DNA from: Pontibaca salina
Lineage (GTDB): Bacteria; Pseudomonadota; Alphaproteobacteria; Rhodobacterales; Rhodobacteraceae
Length of the DNA stretch: 64,000 bases
Direction of reading: 5' to 3'
NCBI RefSeq assembly: GCF_016307205.1
Contig: NZ_JAEIJD010000002.1
Coordinates: forward strand, 124,001-188,000
Positions 9,308 through 17,866 of this stretch are shown here, piece by piece. The notes beneath the pieces were generated by a model, which was not told where the DNA came from, did not search any database, and saw only the letters and a program-made list of their open reading frames with translations. How positions within the stretch are numbered: the stretch's first letter is position 1; each line of letters begins with the position of its first letter. A program made the position numbers and the translations under genes.

Positions 9308-9899
9308 TGGTATTCTCCTGATTGATGTGATAGAAGAATGACGTCACGGACTGGTTTATCGACGCTAGAAGTTCGCTACTGTCCAATTCATATTCGTGCG
9401 AATTCAGACGGATGATCGCCATTCCCGGATCAAGATCGTCATCTTCGTGTACCTCAATCAGCAGTGCAAACCCCTGAGCGATGAGTTCTTTCAATCCGGT
9501 CGATTCTCCGGGGGCGACGGCAATCACCACCGGTTGTGCGGTCTGCTCTTTGGTCAGCGTGTAAAGCTGATCCACGATCCGGTAACCGAACACCCGCATC
9601 ATGGTTTCAGGGAGTACCGCCGAAACCAGATCTTCGAATAGAGGCTGCAATGAGGCGAGTAGTTGGGTTCGCACCTCATGATAAGTGAGCGACATATTTT
9701 CCAAAGATCGCCCCAGCGCCGCTGAGATCTGGGCCCGGTTTTCAGCTTGAGCGGAGATCGCGTCTTCCCAACCCGCTGAATAGCCTTGCTCGAAATTATC
9801 CAGATTTTGATCTTCCAGCGCTTTTATGGAGATCAATCCGGTCGAAGAGGTCGGCGAATCTTCGGAGCTAAAATCTTCGAGGTGATGAGAAATGGGCAT
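9300..9899 (-). CDS. fliH: FliH-like flagellar export regulator
   Basis: A 199-residue acidic protein between fliF and fliN. Features are GYSAGWEDAISAQAENRAQ near residue 39 (an amphipathic helix of the FliH kind) and a helical middle. The C-terminal domain, with DPGMAIIRLNSHEYELDSS, resembles FliH/YscL. FliH would bind the FliI ATPase and FliN. Sequence identity to classical FliH looks low, so the call leans on position and general pattern. The start overlaps the fliF stop by one base (TGATG). Confidence 0.75.
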   Translation of the reverse strand: MPISHHLEDFSSEDSPTSSTGLISIKALEDQNLDNFEQGYSAGWEDAISAQAENRAQISAALGRSLENMSLTYHEVRTQLLASLQPLFEDLVSAVLPETMMRVFGYRIVDQLYTLTKEQTAQPVVIAVAPGESTGLKELIAQGFALLIEVHEDDDLDPGMAIIRLNSHEYELDSSELLASINQSVTSFFYHINQENTNG

Positions 9900-11509
9900 C
9901 AGGCTTTCCCTTCGCGCTCTTCTTCAAGCCAACTGCGCAGGATTTCGACGGTTTCCTCCTGCCGTTCACCGATCATCGAGCGAAGCCGATCCACCGGATG
10001 TCCGGTGTCGGGCTCGGCAAGCGCCCGGCTAACTTCGCTCGCGCCCTGATTGGCGGGCAGGGCCTGTTTTGCGGACTTACCGTCGATGACGCCGGGCAAG
10101 GTCGGTGCGGGGGCAGTGGCCGATTTTTCGGCCTCGGCGGTCAAAATGGGGGGCGGCAGTGCTTTGGGTTTCGTCAGGATTGGACGTACAACAAAGAGCC
10201 CAAGAACAAGCGTCACGATGGAAAGGGCGAAGATCTGAACCAACGACATCAGATCGAGACCCAGACCACTTAGCAAGGATGCGCTTGCTGTTGTGCCCGC
10301 CGCGATCTCGGCAGGCAGCTCCATAGACCGCAGCGTGATCATATCGCCGCGTTCCGCGTCATAACCGACGGCCGACGCCACAAGGTCATGGAGCGCAGTT
10401 AGTTCGGCGTCGGATCGGGGTTGAAATCTCGGGACACCGTTTGCGTCCTCTTCAAATACTCCGTTTATCAAGACTGCGACCGTTAGGCGCTTAACGGCTC
10501 CGGGAGCCCGCAGGATTTCGTGATCGGTTTGCGATATTTCATAGTTAACCCGTTCGCGCGTCTCACTGGTTTGCGCATGGGATCCGTCCCCGCCGTAAGC
10601 GGCGTCACCATCGGGGAGATTGGAGGCTACAGTCACCGCTCCCTGTGCTTGGTTGCGCGACGAGTCAGTGCGTTCCTCACTATCGGTACTGATCGCCACC
10701 CGCGCTTCAGGATCGATTTGACGTCTGCGGATCGATTCGGTATCGGTGACGGTGTCGACGCTGACCTCGACCACGGCATTTCCGGCCCCAACGCGGGCTT
10801 CAAGCAGGCGAAGAACCCGATTACGCACCTTCTGCGCGCGGTCATCTGCTGAGTTTGCCGGAGCGGAATTGTCAGAGATGCCGATCAGAATGCCATTGGC
10901 ATCGATTACCGCAACGTTTTCGACGGGCAGGCCCGAGACGGCCGAGGCAACCAGAAAGCGGATGGCGTTTGCTTGATCGGCCGTAATCGGGGCACCCGCC
11001 GCGGTGGTGACCGCGATCGAAGCCGTCGGTTCGGCACTGCGATAGAACGGGCTGGACCCGGCATTGGCAAGGTGAACACGGGCCTGAACGATATGGGGGC
11101 TCGCCACGATGGTGCGCGCGAGTTCTCCTTCCTTCGCGCGCCAGTAAGCAGCATCAAACATCTGCGACGTCGTGCCGAACCCGCTCAGCGAATCAAGCAA
11201 TTCATAACCGCGCCCCCCGTTGGTGGGCACGCCCTCTCCGGCCAAGATCATTCGCAGTTCGTCGCGTTGATTGAACGGGACATAGATCGAGCCGCCGCGC
11301 ACATCATATGAGGCGCCGCGTTGATCCAAAACCCGTACAACTTCCCCCGCTGCACTGGGTTCCAGCCCAGCATACAGTAGTTTCATCGAAGGGGTTGCAG
11401 CCTTTATCAACATGATGGCGATCGTTAGTGCCATGATCAGGCTTGCGATCACCACGATCACCTGCCGGCGTTTTTCCAGCCCGGTCCAGGTCATGACGAT
11501 TCGCTGCAT
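9899..11509 (-). CDS. fliF: flagellar MS-ring protein FliF
   Basis: A 536-residue membrane-ring protein. A first membrane helix at about residues 18-40 leads into the ring-building YscJ/FliF domain (LYAGLEPSAAGEVVRVLD, then the ELARTIVASPHIVQARVHLA stretch). The periplasmic region follows, then a second membrane helix near residue 430. The cytoplasmic tail binds FliG and ends HPVDRLRSMIGERQEETVEI. I chose the ATG at 11509 because GGAGG lies five bases before it; a GTG two codons upstream is the alternative. It is first in its operon. Confidence 0.96.
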   Translation of the reverse strand: MQRIVMTWTGLEKRRQVIVVIASLIMALTIAIMLIKAATPSMKLLYAGLEPSAAGEVVRVLDQRGASYDVRGGSIYVPFNQRDELRMILAGEGVPTNGGRGYELLDSLSGFGTTSQMFDAAYWRAKEGELARTIVASPHIVQARVHLANAGSSPFYRSAEPTASIAVTTAAGAPITADQANAIRFLVASAVSGLPVENVAVIDANGILIGISDNSAPANSADDRAQKVRNRVLRLLEARVGAGNAVVEVSVDTVTDTESIRRRQIDPEARVAISTDSEERTDSSRNQAQGAVTVASNLPDGDAAYGGDGSHAQTSETRERVNYEISQTDHEILRAPGAVKRLTVAVLINGVFEEDANGVPRFQPRSDAELTALHDLVASAVGYDAERGDMITLRSMELPAEIAAGTTASASLLSGLGLDLMSLVQIFALSIVTLVLGLFVVRPILTKPKALPPPILTAEAEKSATAPAPTLPGVIDGKSAKQALPANQGASEVSRALAEPDTGHPVDRLRSMIGERQEETVEILRSWLEEEREGKA

Positions 11510-11566
11510 GCTCACCTCCGTTCCACCGTTTTCTGTGTGGGGTGAGCCGTGTTTCGTCGATCTGCC

Positions 11567-11581
11567 TTAATAATCGGTTAG
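11567..11581. promoter_or_regulatory. CtrA-like box between divergent fliF and fliL
   Basis: TTAA-TAATCGG-TTAG matches the CtrA pattern TTAA-N7-TTAA at seven of eight positions. It lies in the 119-base interval between the two flagellar operons. CtrA controls flagellar genes in several Rhodobacterales. Confidence 0.45.
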
Positions 11582-11628
11582 TTCCTGACCGGTTATGAAC
11601 GGGCTGTAACGATTCAAGAGGAACCACA

Positions 11629-12105
11629 ATGACAGACGCCGCCACCGAGGCTCCTGCCAAGCGGTCTAAGAACCGAAAGCGAGGGTTGGCCCTAACTTTA
11701 TTGTTATCGGCAATCGGTGCGGCGGCTGGCTATTACGGAGTCTCATCCGGCGTGATTCCAATTACCGCCTTGAGCAACCAGAGGCCATTTGCTGCCAAAG
11801 CAACGGATATCGCCTTTGTGGAGATTGATCCGATTATGATCTCGTTTAGTGGCGGACAGAGCATCCGGCAATTGCGTTTTCGGGCGCAACTGGAAGTCGA
11901 TCCAGCCGTCATAAGGAAAGTCCAATCATTATTGCCGCGGGTAATCGACGTATTGAACGGCTATCTTCGGGCGCTTCAGTTGGCGGATCTGACGGACCCG
12001 CTGGCGTTAACCAGATTGCGTGGCCAGATGCTTCGGCGTGTGCAGGTCGTCGTGGGACGCGAAAACGTTCGCGATCTTTTGATCATGGAATTCGTGTTAA
12101 ACTAG
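11629..12105 (+). CDS. fliL: flagellar basal body-associated protein FliL
   Basis: A 158-residue protein with a short basic cytoplasmic N-terminus (KRSKNRKRG), one membrane helix (about residues 22-42) and a periplasmic FliL domain. That domain starts FVEIDPIMISFSGG and ends in the usual NVRDLLIMEFVLN. FliL forms a ring around the stator and supports torque. AGAGGAACCACA precedes the ATG. It heads the rightward flagellar operon, divergent from fliF. Confidence 0.9.
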   Translation: MTDAATEAPAKRSKNRKRGLALTLLLSAIGAAAGYYGVSSGVIPITALSNQRPFAAKATDIAFVEIDPIMISFSGGQSIRQLRFRAQLEVDPAVIRKVQSLLPRVIDVLNGYLRALQLADLTDPLALTRLRGQMLRRVQVVVGRENVRDLLIMEFVLN

Positions 12106-12114
12106 GAGGCAACG

Positions 12115-12498
12115 ATGGAGCTAATTGCAGATATTTTTTTAGTTGCCGGAGCGCTGGGGGCCGGTTTCTATTGCTTTGTCCTGTCCCGACGACTGAAACG
12201 GTTCAATGATCTGGAAAAAGGGGTCGGGGGGGCTGTCGCGGTACTCTCTTCGCAGGTTGATGGCCTCACCAAGACCTTGGCAGCGGCCCGTGTGGCCTCG
12301 GATGGGGCGAATGCGACCCTGAGTGGCCTGACCACGCGGGCCGAAGCGGTCGCCGGGCGTTTGGAACTCCTGATGGCATCAATGCACGATATTGTAGATG
12401 ACGAAACGGCGCTCAATGCGGGGCCAGTCGACGAGGCGGGGTCGGAACCGGGTGGCTCGGTTTTCATGCGCCATGGCCCCAACGGCTCTCCTTCATGA
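12115..12498 (+). CDS. uncharacterised membrane-anchored protein of the flagellar locus
   Basis: 127 residues with a single N-terminal membrane helix (about residues 3-24). A polar Ala-rich helical region follows (roughly 30-95), probably a short coiled coil, and then a low-complexity Gly/Pro tail. AGGAGGCAACG gives a strong ribosome site. It sits between fliL and motE. The stop overlaps the next ATG (ATGA). No enzyme motif is visible. Position suggests a motor accessory protein; that is inference only. Confidence 0.75.
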   Translation: MELIADIFLVAGALGAGFYCFVLSRRLKRFNDLEKGVGGAVAVLSSQVDGLTKTLAAARVASDGANATLSGLTTRAEAVAGRLELLMASMHDIVDDETALNAGPVDEAGSEPGGSVFMRHGPNGSPS

Positions 12499-13094
12499 GA
12501 AGGGTACAGTTATCTAGGCGCGGCTCTCGGGTTGGCGTTCTGTTCCTGATTCCCATGTTCCTGCTAGGATCGGCACTGATCCGGATGGGAATGAGCGCGG
12601 GACCAGCTGTATCCGCAGAGCCCGACGAAAATCTCGCCGATCCGTCAAGCGCCGAGGTCACGGCAGAGCAGGGCGCTCTTGATCATAACGGCGCGCGCTC
12701 GCTTCTCACATTATTGCAGGAGAGAGAACGGAATCTGGATATCCGGGAACGTCAGATCGAGGACCGGGAAAAGGCCCTTCAAATCGCGGACTCAGCGATC
12801 AAAAGCAAGCTCGCGGCGCTCGTCAACGCTGAGGAAAATCTTCGCGCCACAGTAGCGCTGGTGGATGGAGCGTCAGAGAATGACCTCACCAAGCTGACGA
12901 CCGTCTACGAAAAAATGAAACCCCGAGACGCTGCCGCTCTGTTTGAAGAAATGGTGCCGGAATTCGCAGCCGGTTTTCTTGTGCGCATGCGCCCCGAATC
13001 CGCCGCCGGAATTTTGTCTGGTCTTAGTCCCGATAGCGCTTATGCCGTCAGCGTAATTCTCGCAGGTCGAAATGCAAATGCGCCAAGTGATTGA
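12495..13094 (+). CDS. motE: MotE-like flagellar protein
   Basis: A 199-residue protein with a hydrophobic N-terminal anchor or signal (about residues 14-37) and a charged coiled coil (QERERNLDIRERQIEDREKA, near 75-95). The C-terminal domain resembles the MgtE N-domain and FliG middle domain: KLTTVYEKMKPRDAAALFEE, then SAAGILSGLSPDSAY. In rhizobia MotE is a periplasmic chaperone of MotC. Here it precedes motA. The start ATG overlaps the previous stop. Confidence 0.75.
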   Translation: MRRVQLSRRGSRVGVLFLIPMFLLGSALIRMGMSAGPAVSAEPDENLADPSSAEVTAEQGALDHNGARSLLTLLQERERNLDIRERQIEDREKALQIADSAIKSKLAALVNAEENLRATVALVDGASENDLTKLTTVYEKMKPRDAAALFEEMVPEFAAGFLVRMRPESAAGILSGLSPDSAYAVSVILAGRNANAPSD

Positions 13095-13161
13095 AAGCAT
13101 TTCGTTAGCGATTGTTAAAGAATTCGGTCCAAACTGACCAGGCCAGAACGTGGAGAAAAAG

Positions 13162-14031
13162 ATGATCGGGATAATTGGCATCGTCATGGTTTTCGTTATG
13201 GTGTTTGGCGGCTATCTGGCTGCTGGTGGAAAGCTGGCGATCGTCCTGAAGTCATTGCCATATGAGCTTAGCATAATTGGTGGCGCTGCTATCGGTGCCT
13301 TTTTAATCAGCAATGATTTGGCTGCTATAAAGCGAACAGTGCGAGACATTGCGCGGGTTTTCAAAGGACCGCGATGGAAGCCGGACGATTATCGCGATCT
13401 TTTGTGCCTTCTATTCACGCTGATCAGAGTTGCGCGACAAAACCCAATTGCAATTGAGCAACATATAGAATATCCGAAAAACTCAACCGTTTTCTTGTCC
13501 TATCCACGAATTCTTCAGGATGATGAAGCCATCGATCTAATCTGTGATACATTGCGCTCTGCCGCGATGAATTATGACGATCCCAACCAAGTCGAGGAGG
13601 TGCTTGAGAAGAGAACCGAGGCAAATCTTCATAACGCCATGCATTCATGTCACGCCTTGCAAACCGTTGCTGACGGGTTACCGGCTTTAGGAATCGTCGC
13701 TGCCGTTCTTGGTGTGATCAAAACAATGGGGTCGATAGACCAACCGCCAGAAATATTGGGAAGATTGATTGGTGGCGCGTTGGTCGGGACGTTTTTGGGT
13801 GTATTTCTGGCATATGGATTTGTCGGCCCTTTCGCTGCCCGCCTCAAGACTATTGTGGAAGACGACAGCCACTTCTATCAGCTCATCCGGGAGGTCTTGG
13901 TCGCCAACCTTCACAGCCATGCCGCAGCGATCTGTATTGAGGTTGGACGTCAGAACACTCCCGCGCATATTCGGCCCGGCTTCAATGATCTTGAAAAGGC
14001 GCTGCGATCCTCAAAGCAGGACGTAGCCTGA
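13162..14031 (+). CDS. motA: flagellar stator protein MotA
   Basis: A 289-residue MotA. Membrane helices at the N-terminus (IGIIGIVMVFVMVFGGYLAA) are followed by a large cytoplasmic loop, with the LHNAMHSCHALQTVAD region near residues 154-169. Two later helices carry the conserved prolines (LPALGIVAAVLGVIKTMG and VGTFLGVFLAYGFVGP). It forms the proton channel with MotB, whose gene is not in the window. I chose ATG 13162 because TGGAGAAA precedes it; a GTG four codons upstream is also possible. The stop overlaps the next start by one base. Confidence 0.95.
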   Translation: MIGIIGIVMVFVMVFGGYLAAGGKLAIVLKSLPYELSIIGGAAIGAFLISNDLAAIKRTVRDIARVFKGPRWKPDDYRDLLCLLFTLIRVARQNPIAIEQHIEYPKNSTVFLSYPRILQDDEAIDLICDTLRSAAMNYDDPNQVEEVLEKRTEANLHNAMHSCHALQTVADGLPALGIVAAVLGVIKTMGSIDQPPEILGRLIGGALVGTFLGVFLAYGFVGPFAARLKTIVEDDSHFYQLIREVLVANLHSHAAAICIEVGRQNTPAHIRPGFNDLEKALRSSKQDVA

Positions 14032-16322
14032 TGCCGATAATCTATCTGGCATTATTCGTATTACTGCTTGCCTTCCCGGTTTCAGCGCAAACCTTGGCAA
14101 TACGTTCGGGTGAACATGAGAATTTCTCGCGCTTGGTTCTTACTTTGCCGATCGGCGTCGAGTGGTCCCTGACGCAGCAGGGCCGAACTGCGGCTCTGAC
14201 CCTTGATCTTCCGCAGGTCCATTTTGGAATCGCCGATGTTTTCAAACGTATTCCACGAAGCCGTCTTGCGAGAGTAACACAATCTTCTGCCGGCGCACCG
14301 CTTGAGATGTTTCTGGCTTGCGATTGTAAGTTAAAGAGTTTCACGCTCTCGGACCGGCGCCTTGTTATCGACATCATGGATCCGCGAACGCCGTCAGCTC
14401 AAGCCCCTGACATTCATCAGCCGATTCTTGAACCGACATTTCGTTTTCCGATGACAGCTGCGGGGGGCCGGGCGGTGAGCGCAGCGCCCTTTATGTTAAA
14501 TTCCCGCAATCGTAATAGGATCCCGCGCCCCAAGAGTTCTCAGCCAGATAGCAGGTTGCAGTCCGGGAGCAATGCCGACACCCCCCCCTTGCCCCCGAAG
14601 ACTGACCTACCGCGTGCCGCGTCACGACGCTCAGAAAAAAGGCTTCTGGCTCAGATTGACAGAGCGGTTGATCAAGGTTTGCTTGATTTTACGGGATCTT
14701 CGAGAGATGCGCCGGAACCGGAAGCCTTAGTGCCTGACCTGAAACCGCCTCGCGAAACTCCGTCAAAGCCGGGGCTTTCGGCGCAAACCTCCGTTGATCG
14801 AGATCTGGCAGATGTCCGCAATACAATGGAGATCGCTGGATATGGCTCCAATTGTTATCCTGCGGAAATGCTAAAGCTTGCGGAGTGGGGGAGTGAAGAC
14901 CCCTTTGCGGATCAGATCGGCACGTGGCGATCTGAGCTTTATCACGAGTTTGACATCCTGAACCGAGACGCCCAGATCGGGTTGGCAAAGAACTATATAT
15001 ATTTTGGTTTCGGCGCTGAAGCCGCTCAGGTTTTGAAGCTCAAAAGTCATCGCCAAGAAAACACAGAAATCTTGCTGGAAATGTCACGGATTCTGGATGG
15101 TCTTGACGCCGTCTCAACTGAGTCGTTTTTATTGCACCAAGGATGCAGCGGCGCTAGCTCCCTTTGGGCTGTTCTTGCAGCGTCAAGTTTGCCACCGGAA
15201 ACAAATGATGACGCGGTTCTGCAGGCCCTGATGGAATTGCCAGCGCATTTGCGACATTTGATCGGGCTTCGTATCAGCCGAATTTATATGAGCGCCGGTC
15301 GGGCCGAGATTGCCAACACCGCGCTGCGCATTGCAGAGCGGGCCAGCGCCTCCCGTGATCCGGCTGTGGATCTGGCGGCGGCAGAGATCAATGCGCTGAA
15401 AGGCGATCGGCAGACAGCCTCGGAGCAGGCCGCCAGAGTGGTTACATCCGGGGCCGAACAGGCGGCGGAAGCGCTGGTGAAATTGGTGAAAATGAGGTGG
15501 GAAACAGGGGGGGAATTACCGCCGGAAACTGCGGAACTTGCTGAAGCATTTGCGATGGAGAACCGGGGTTCGTCCTTGGGTGATCAGTTGCAAGAAGCCC
15601 GTGTTCTTGCACTCGCCATGCGAAATCAGTTCCGCGCCGGGTTCGAAGCACTTGCAGCTTATGAGCAGCACGTTCGGCGCCCGGCAAGCCCTGAAATCTG
15701 GGGCGCCCTATTCACGGCGATGACTGACCGGGCTGACGATCTCGTCTTTCTGGAACTCGTTCTTGGAAATACGCCCTTGTTTGCGAAGGGTGAATTTGAC
15801 CATGTGACCGAGAAAGTCGCGGGCCGGCTGATGGAGCTTGGCTTTCATGGACAAGTCCAGAAGTTGCTGGGCAACGACTATGGGGGGCGAATCGACGATG
15901 ATGGTCTTTTGATTCGGGCCGAGGCAGCTTTGGCTGCCGACCTGCCGCATCGTGCGATGGCTGTCTTGGGGAAGAGCGTTGGCTCCAAAGCTGATCGGCT
16001 CCGCGCCCAAGCGTTGTCGAAAAGTAAAAACCATGCGGAGGCTGCAGCGTTTTTCACGCAGGCAAATGACGCGGCCAGCGCCGCGCGTAGCTATTGGTTG
16101 GCTGGAGAGCTCGAGAATATACCCGATGAAGCACCGCTTTATGGCGCAACGGCGCAAAGCATACCGGCCCTTGATGCTGGAAATAACGCTGAGCTCCCGC
16201 CCACCCCTTTGGCGCAGGCGCGCGCATTGTTGGAAGGCTCAGAACACTCACGGGGCCAGATATCTGATCTGTTGGACGCCATGTTTGTGGGCGAGAATTT
16301 TGACGAGACCGCCGCCAACTGA
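14031..16322 (+). CDS. large secreted protein of the flagellar locus (AMIN-like N-terminus, helical repeats)
   Basis: 763 residues with a signal peptide (residues 1-20, cleaving after PVSAQ). A beta-rich AMIN-like stretch follows (about 22-118, including RLVLTLPIGVEWSL and LPQVHFGIADVFKRIPRSRL). Then comes a Pro/Ser/Arg-rich linker (about 120-270). A long alpha-helical region with TPR-like spacing fills the rest (about 280-740). The start codon overlaps the motA stop, so the two are translationally coupled. I know no named homologue. Beside motE and motA it could be a periplasmic stator partner, functionally like rhizobial MotC. That is inference. Confidence 0.85.
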   Translation: MPIIYLALFVLLLAFPVSAQTLAIRSGEHENFSRLVLTLPIGVEWSLTQQGRTAALTLDLPQVHFGIADVFKRIPRSRLARVTQSSAGAPLEMFLACDCKLKSFTLSDRRLVIDIMDPRTPSAQAPDIHQPILEPTFRFPMTAAGGRAVSAAPFMLNSRNRNRIPRPKSSQPDSRLQSGSNADTPPLPPKTDLPRAASRRSEKRLLAQIDRAVDQGLLDFTGSSRDAPEPEALVPDLKPPRETPSKPGLSAQTSVDRDLADVRNTMEIAGYGSNCYPAEMLKLAEWGSEDPFADQIGTWRSELYHEFDILNRDAQIGLAKNYIYFGFGAEAAQVLKLKSHRQENTEILLEMSRILDGLDAVSTESFLLHQGCSGASSLWAVLAASSLPPETNDDAVLQALMELPAHLRHLIGLRISRIYMSAGRAEIANTALRIAERASASRDPAVDLAAAEINALKGDRQTASEQAARVVTSGAEQAAEALVKLVKMRWETGGELPPETAELAEAFAMENRGSSLGDQLQEARVLALAMRNQFRAGFEALAAYEQHVRRPASPEIWGALFTAMTDRADDLVFLELVLGNTPLFAKGEFDHVTEKVAGRLMELGFHGQVQKLLGNDYGGRIDDDGLLIRAEAALAADLPHRAMAVLGKSVGSKADRLRAQALSKSKNHAEAAAFFTQANDAASAARSYWLAGELENIPDEAPLYGATAQSIPALDAGNNAELPPTPLAQARALLEGSEHSRGQISDLLDAMFVGENFDETAAN

Positions 16323-16339
16323 CAGGAAGTGTAAACAGT

Positions 16340-16477
16340 ATGGTTGATAAGCCTTGGCATGTTCCCATGCAGGACCCCGCAGCGGGGCGCCCAAAACTTC
16401 ACCCTGAGGTTGTTGAGCCGAACTATAATCGCCTGAATTATCGACACAAGCTATTGGCGACTGAACGAATCCTGTAA
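16340..16477 (+). CDS. possible 45-residue small protein
   Basis: An ATG-initiated frame (MVDKPWHVPMQDPAAG and onward) with AGGAAG ten bases upstream. It starts 17 bases after the flagellar operon and ends 39 bases before puuA. Composition is protein-like (Pro, His, Arg and Tyr spread evenly, KLLATERIL at the end). No domain is recognised and there is no signal peptide. It could equally be a chance frame in a 194-base gap. Confidence 0.35.
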   Translation: MVDKPWHVPMQDPAAGRPKLHPEVVEPNYNRLNYRHKLLATERIL

Positions 16478-16516
16478 GGTATCAGTGACTGGTCGGTGGC
16501 ATCGAAAGGGAGTGGC

Positions 16517-17866
16517 GTGTCTGACAGCAAGGCCGAAGCGTGGCTAGCCCAACATCCCGAGATCGATTCGATCTTTGCTTGTGTTTGCGATCTGAACGGT
16601 GGAATGCGGGGCAAACGGGTTCCGTTAGATCAGATTTCCAAGGTCGTCGAGGGCGGGCTGCGGATGCCGTTATCGATCGTTGGCATGGATATCTGGGGTG
16701 AGGATATCGAGAATAGCAAACTGGTGTTCGAAACCGGTGACTCGGACGGGCTGTGCGATTTCACCGGACGTGCCTTGGTACCGATCACCTGGACCAGCCG
16801 CCCGACGGCGTTGGCGATGCTGTGGATGCGGCAGGAAGACGGCACGCCGTTTCCCGGCGATCCCCGGCGCGCGCTGGCCCGTGTGGCCGAGCAATACAGG
16901 GCGCGCGGGCTGACCCCGGTCATTGCAACCGAGCTGGAGTTCTACCTGGTCGACCCATCCGGGGACATGCCGCAAGCGCCCAAGTCGCCCGTCACGGGCA
17001 AGCGACTGAATTCCGACGGGGCGCTATCACTGGATGAATTGCAGCATTTCGATGAATTCCTGAATGATGTTTACGATACTTGTGAGCTACAGGGCATTCC
17101 GGCAGATACCGCGATTTCGGAAAACGGTGCGGGGCAGTTCGAGGTGAACATGCGCCATATTGCCGATCCCCTGCGCGCCGCCGATGATGCGGTGCTGTTC
17201 AAGCGGCTGGTGCGCGGTATTGCGCGCAAACACGGATTTGCTGCTACCTTCATGGCCAAACCATATGGCCATCTGTCCGGCAGCGGCTTTCACGCGCATT
17301 TTTCGCTGATCGACAAAAACGGGGTGAATGTCTTCGACGATGGCAGCGACCAAGGTGCGCGCCTGATGCGGAATGCAGTGGCCGGGATGTTGGCGACGAT
17401 GCAGGAGAACACGCTGACATTTGCGCCACACGAAAACTCCTATCGCCGCCTTCTGCCCGGTGCCCATGCGCCGATCAACGTGGCGTGGGGCTATGAGAAC
17501 CGTACCGCAGCGATCCGCATTCCCGGCGGCGACCCAAAGGCCCGCCGCATCGAACACCGTGTTGCCGGAGCTGACGCAAATCCCTATTTGGCATTGTCCA
17601 GTATCCTGGGTGGCGCGCTGATCGGTATCGAAAACGACATGCAGCCCGCTGCGCCGATTAGCGGCGATGCCTATGCAATGAAACTAGAAAATCTGCCACT
17701 GGATTGGGCCACGGCGATCGACGCTTTTCGTAAAGGCGGCCATGTGCCCAACATCTTTTCCAGACGGCTTCAGACGATGATGGTTGAATGTAAGACGCAG
17801 GAACTGCGCAAATTTGCCCGTCACGTGACCGGTCTGGAATATGACAGCTATCTGGAGATCGTGTGA
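16517..17866 (+). CDS. puuA: glutamine synthetase-family enzyme, gamma-glutamylputrescine synthetase type
   Basis: A 449-residue glutamine synthetase fold. The metal and ATP regions read VIATELEFYLVD, GAGQFEVNMRH, GSGFHAHFSL, and then NSYRRLLPGAHAPINVAWGY and RTAAIRIP. The length and the immediate PuuB partner favour gamma-glutamylation of putrescine or another amine rather than ammonium assimilation. I chose the GTG at 16517 because AAAGGGAG precedes it; a GTG seven codons upstream is possible. The puuA stop overlaps the puuB ATG by one base. Substrate is inferred from context. Confidence 0.85.
   Translation: MSDSKAEAWLAQHPEIDSIFACVCDLNGGMRGKRVPLDQISKVVEGGLRMPLSIVGMDIWGEDIENSKLVFETGDSDGLCDFTGRALVPITWTSRPTALAMLWMRQEDGTPFPGDPRRALARVAEQYRARGLTPVIATELEFYLVDPSGDMPQAPKSPVTGKRLNSDGALSLDELQHFDEFLNDVYDTCELQGIPADTAISENGAGQFEVNMRHIADPLRAADDAVLFKRLVRGIARKHGFAATFMAKPYGHLSGSGFHAHFSLIDKNGVNVFDDGSDQGARLMRNAVAGMLATMQENTLTFAPHENSYRRLLPGAHAPINVAWGYENRTAAIRIPGGDPKARRIEHRVAGADANPYLALSSILGGALIGIENDMQPAAPISGDAYAMKLENLPLDWATAIDAFRKGGHVPNIFSRRLQTMMVECKTQELRKFARHVTGLEYDSYLEIV

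Noticed and set aside
13106-13119. CtrA-like TTAG-CGATTG-TTAA before motA
   Set aside because: The spacer is six bases rather than seven, and motA is probably transcribed from the fliL promoter.
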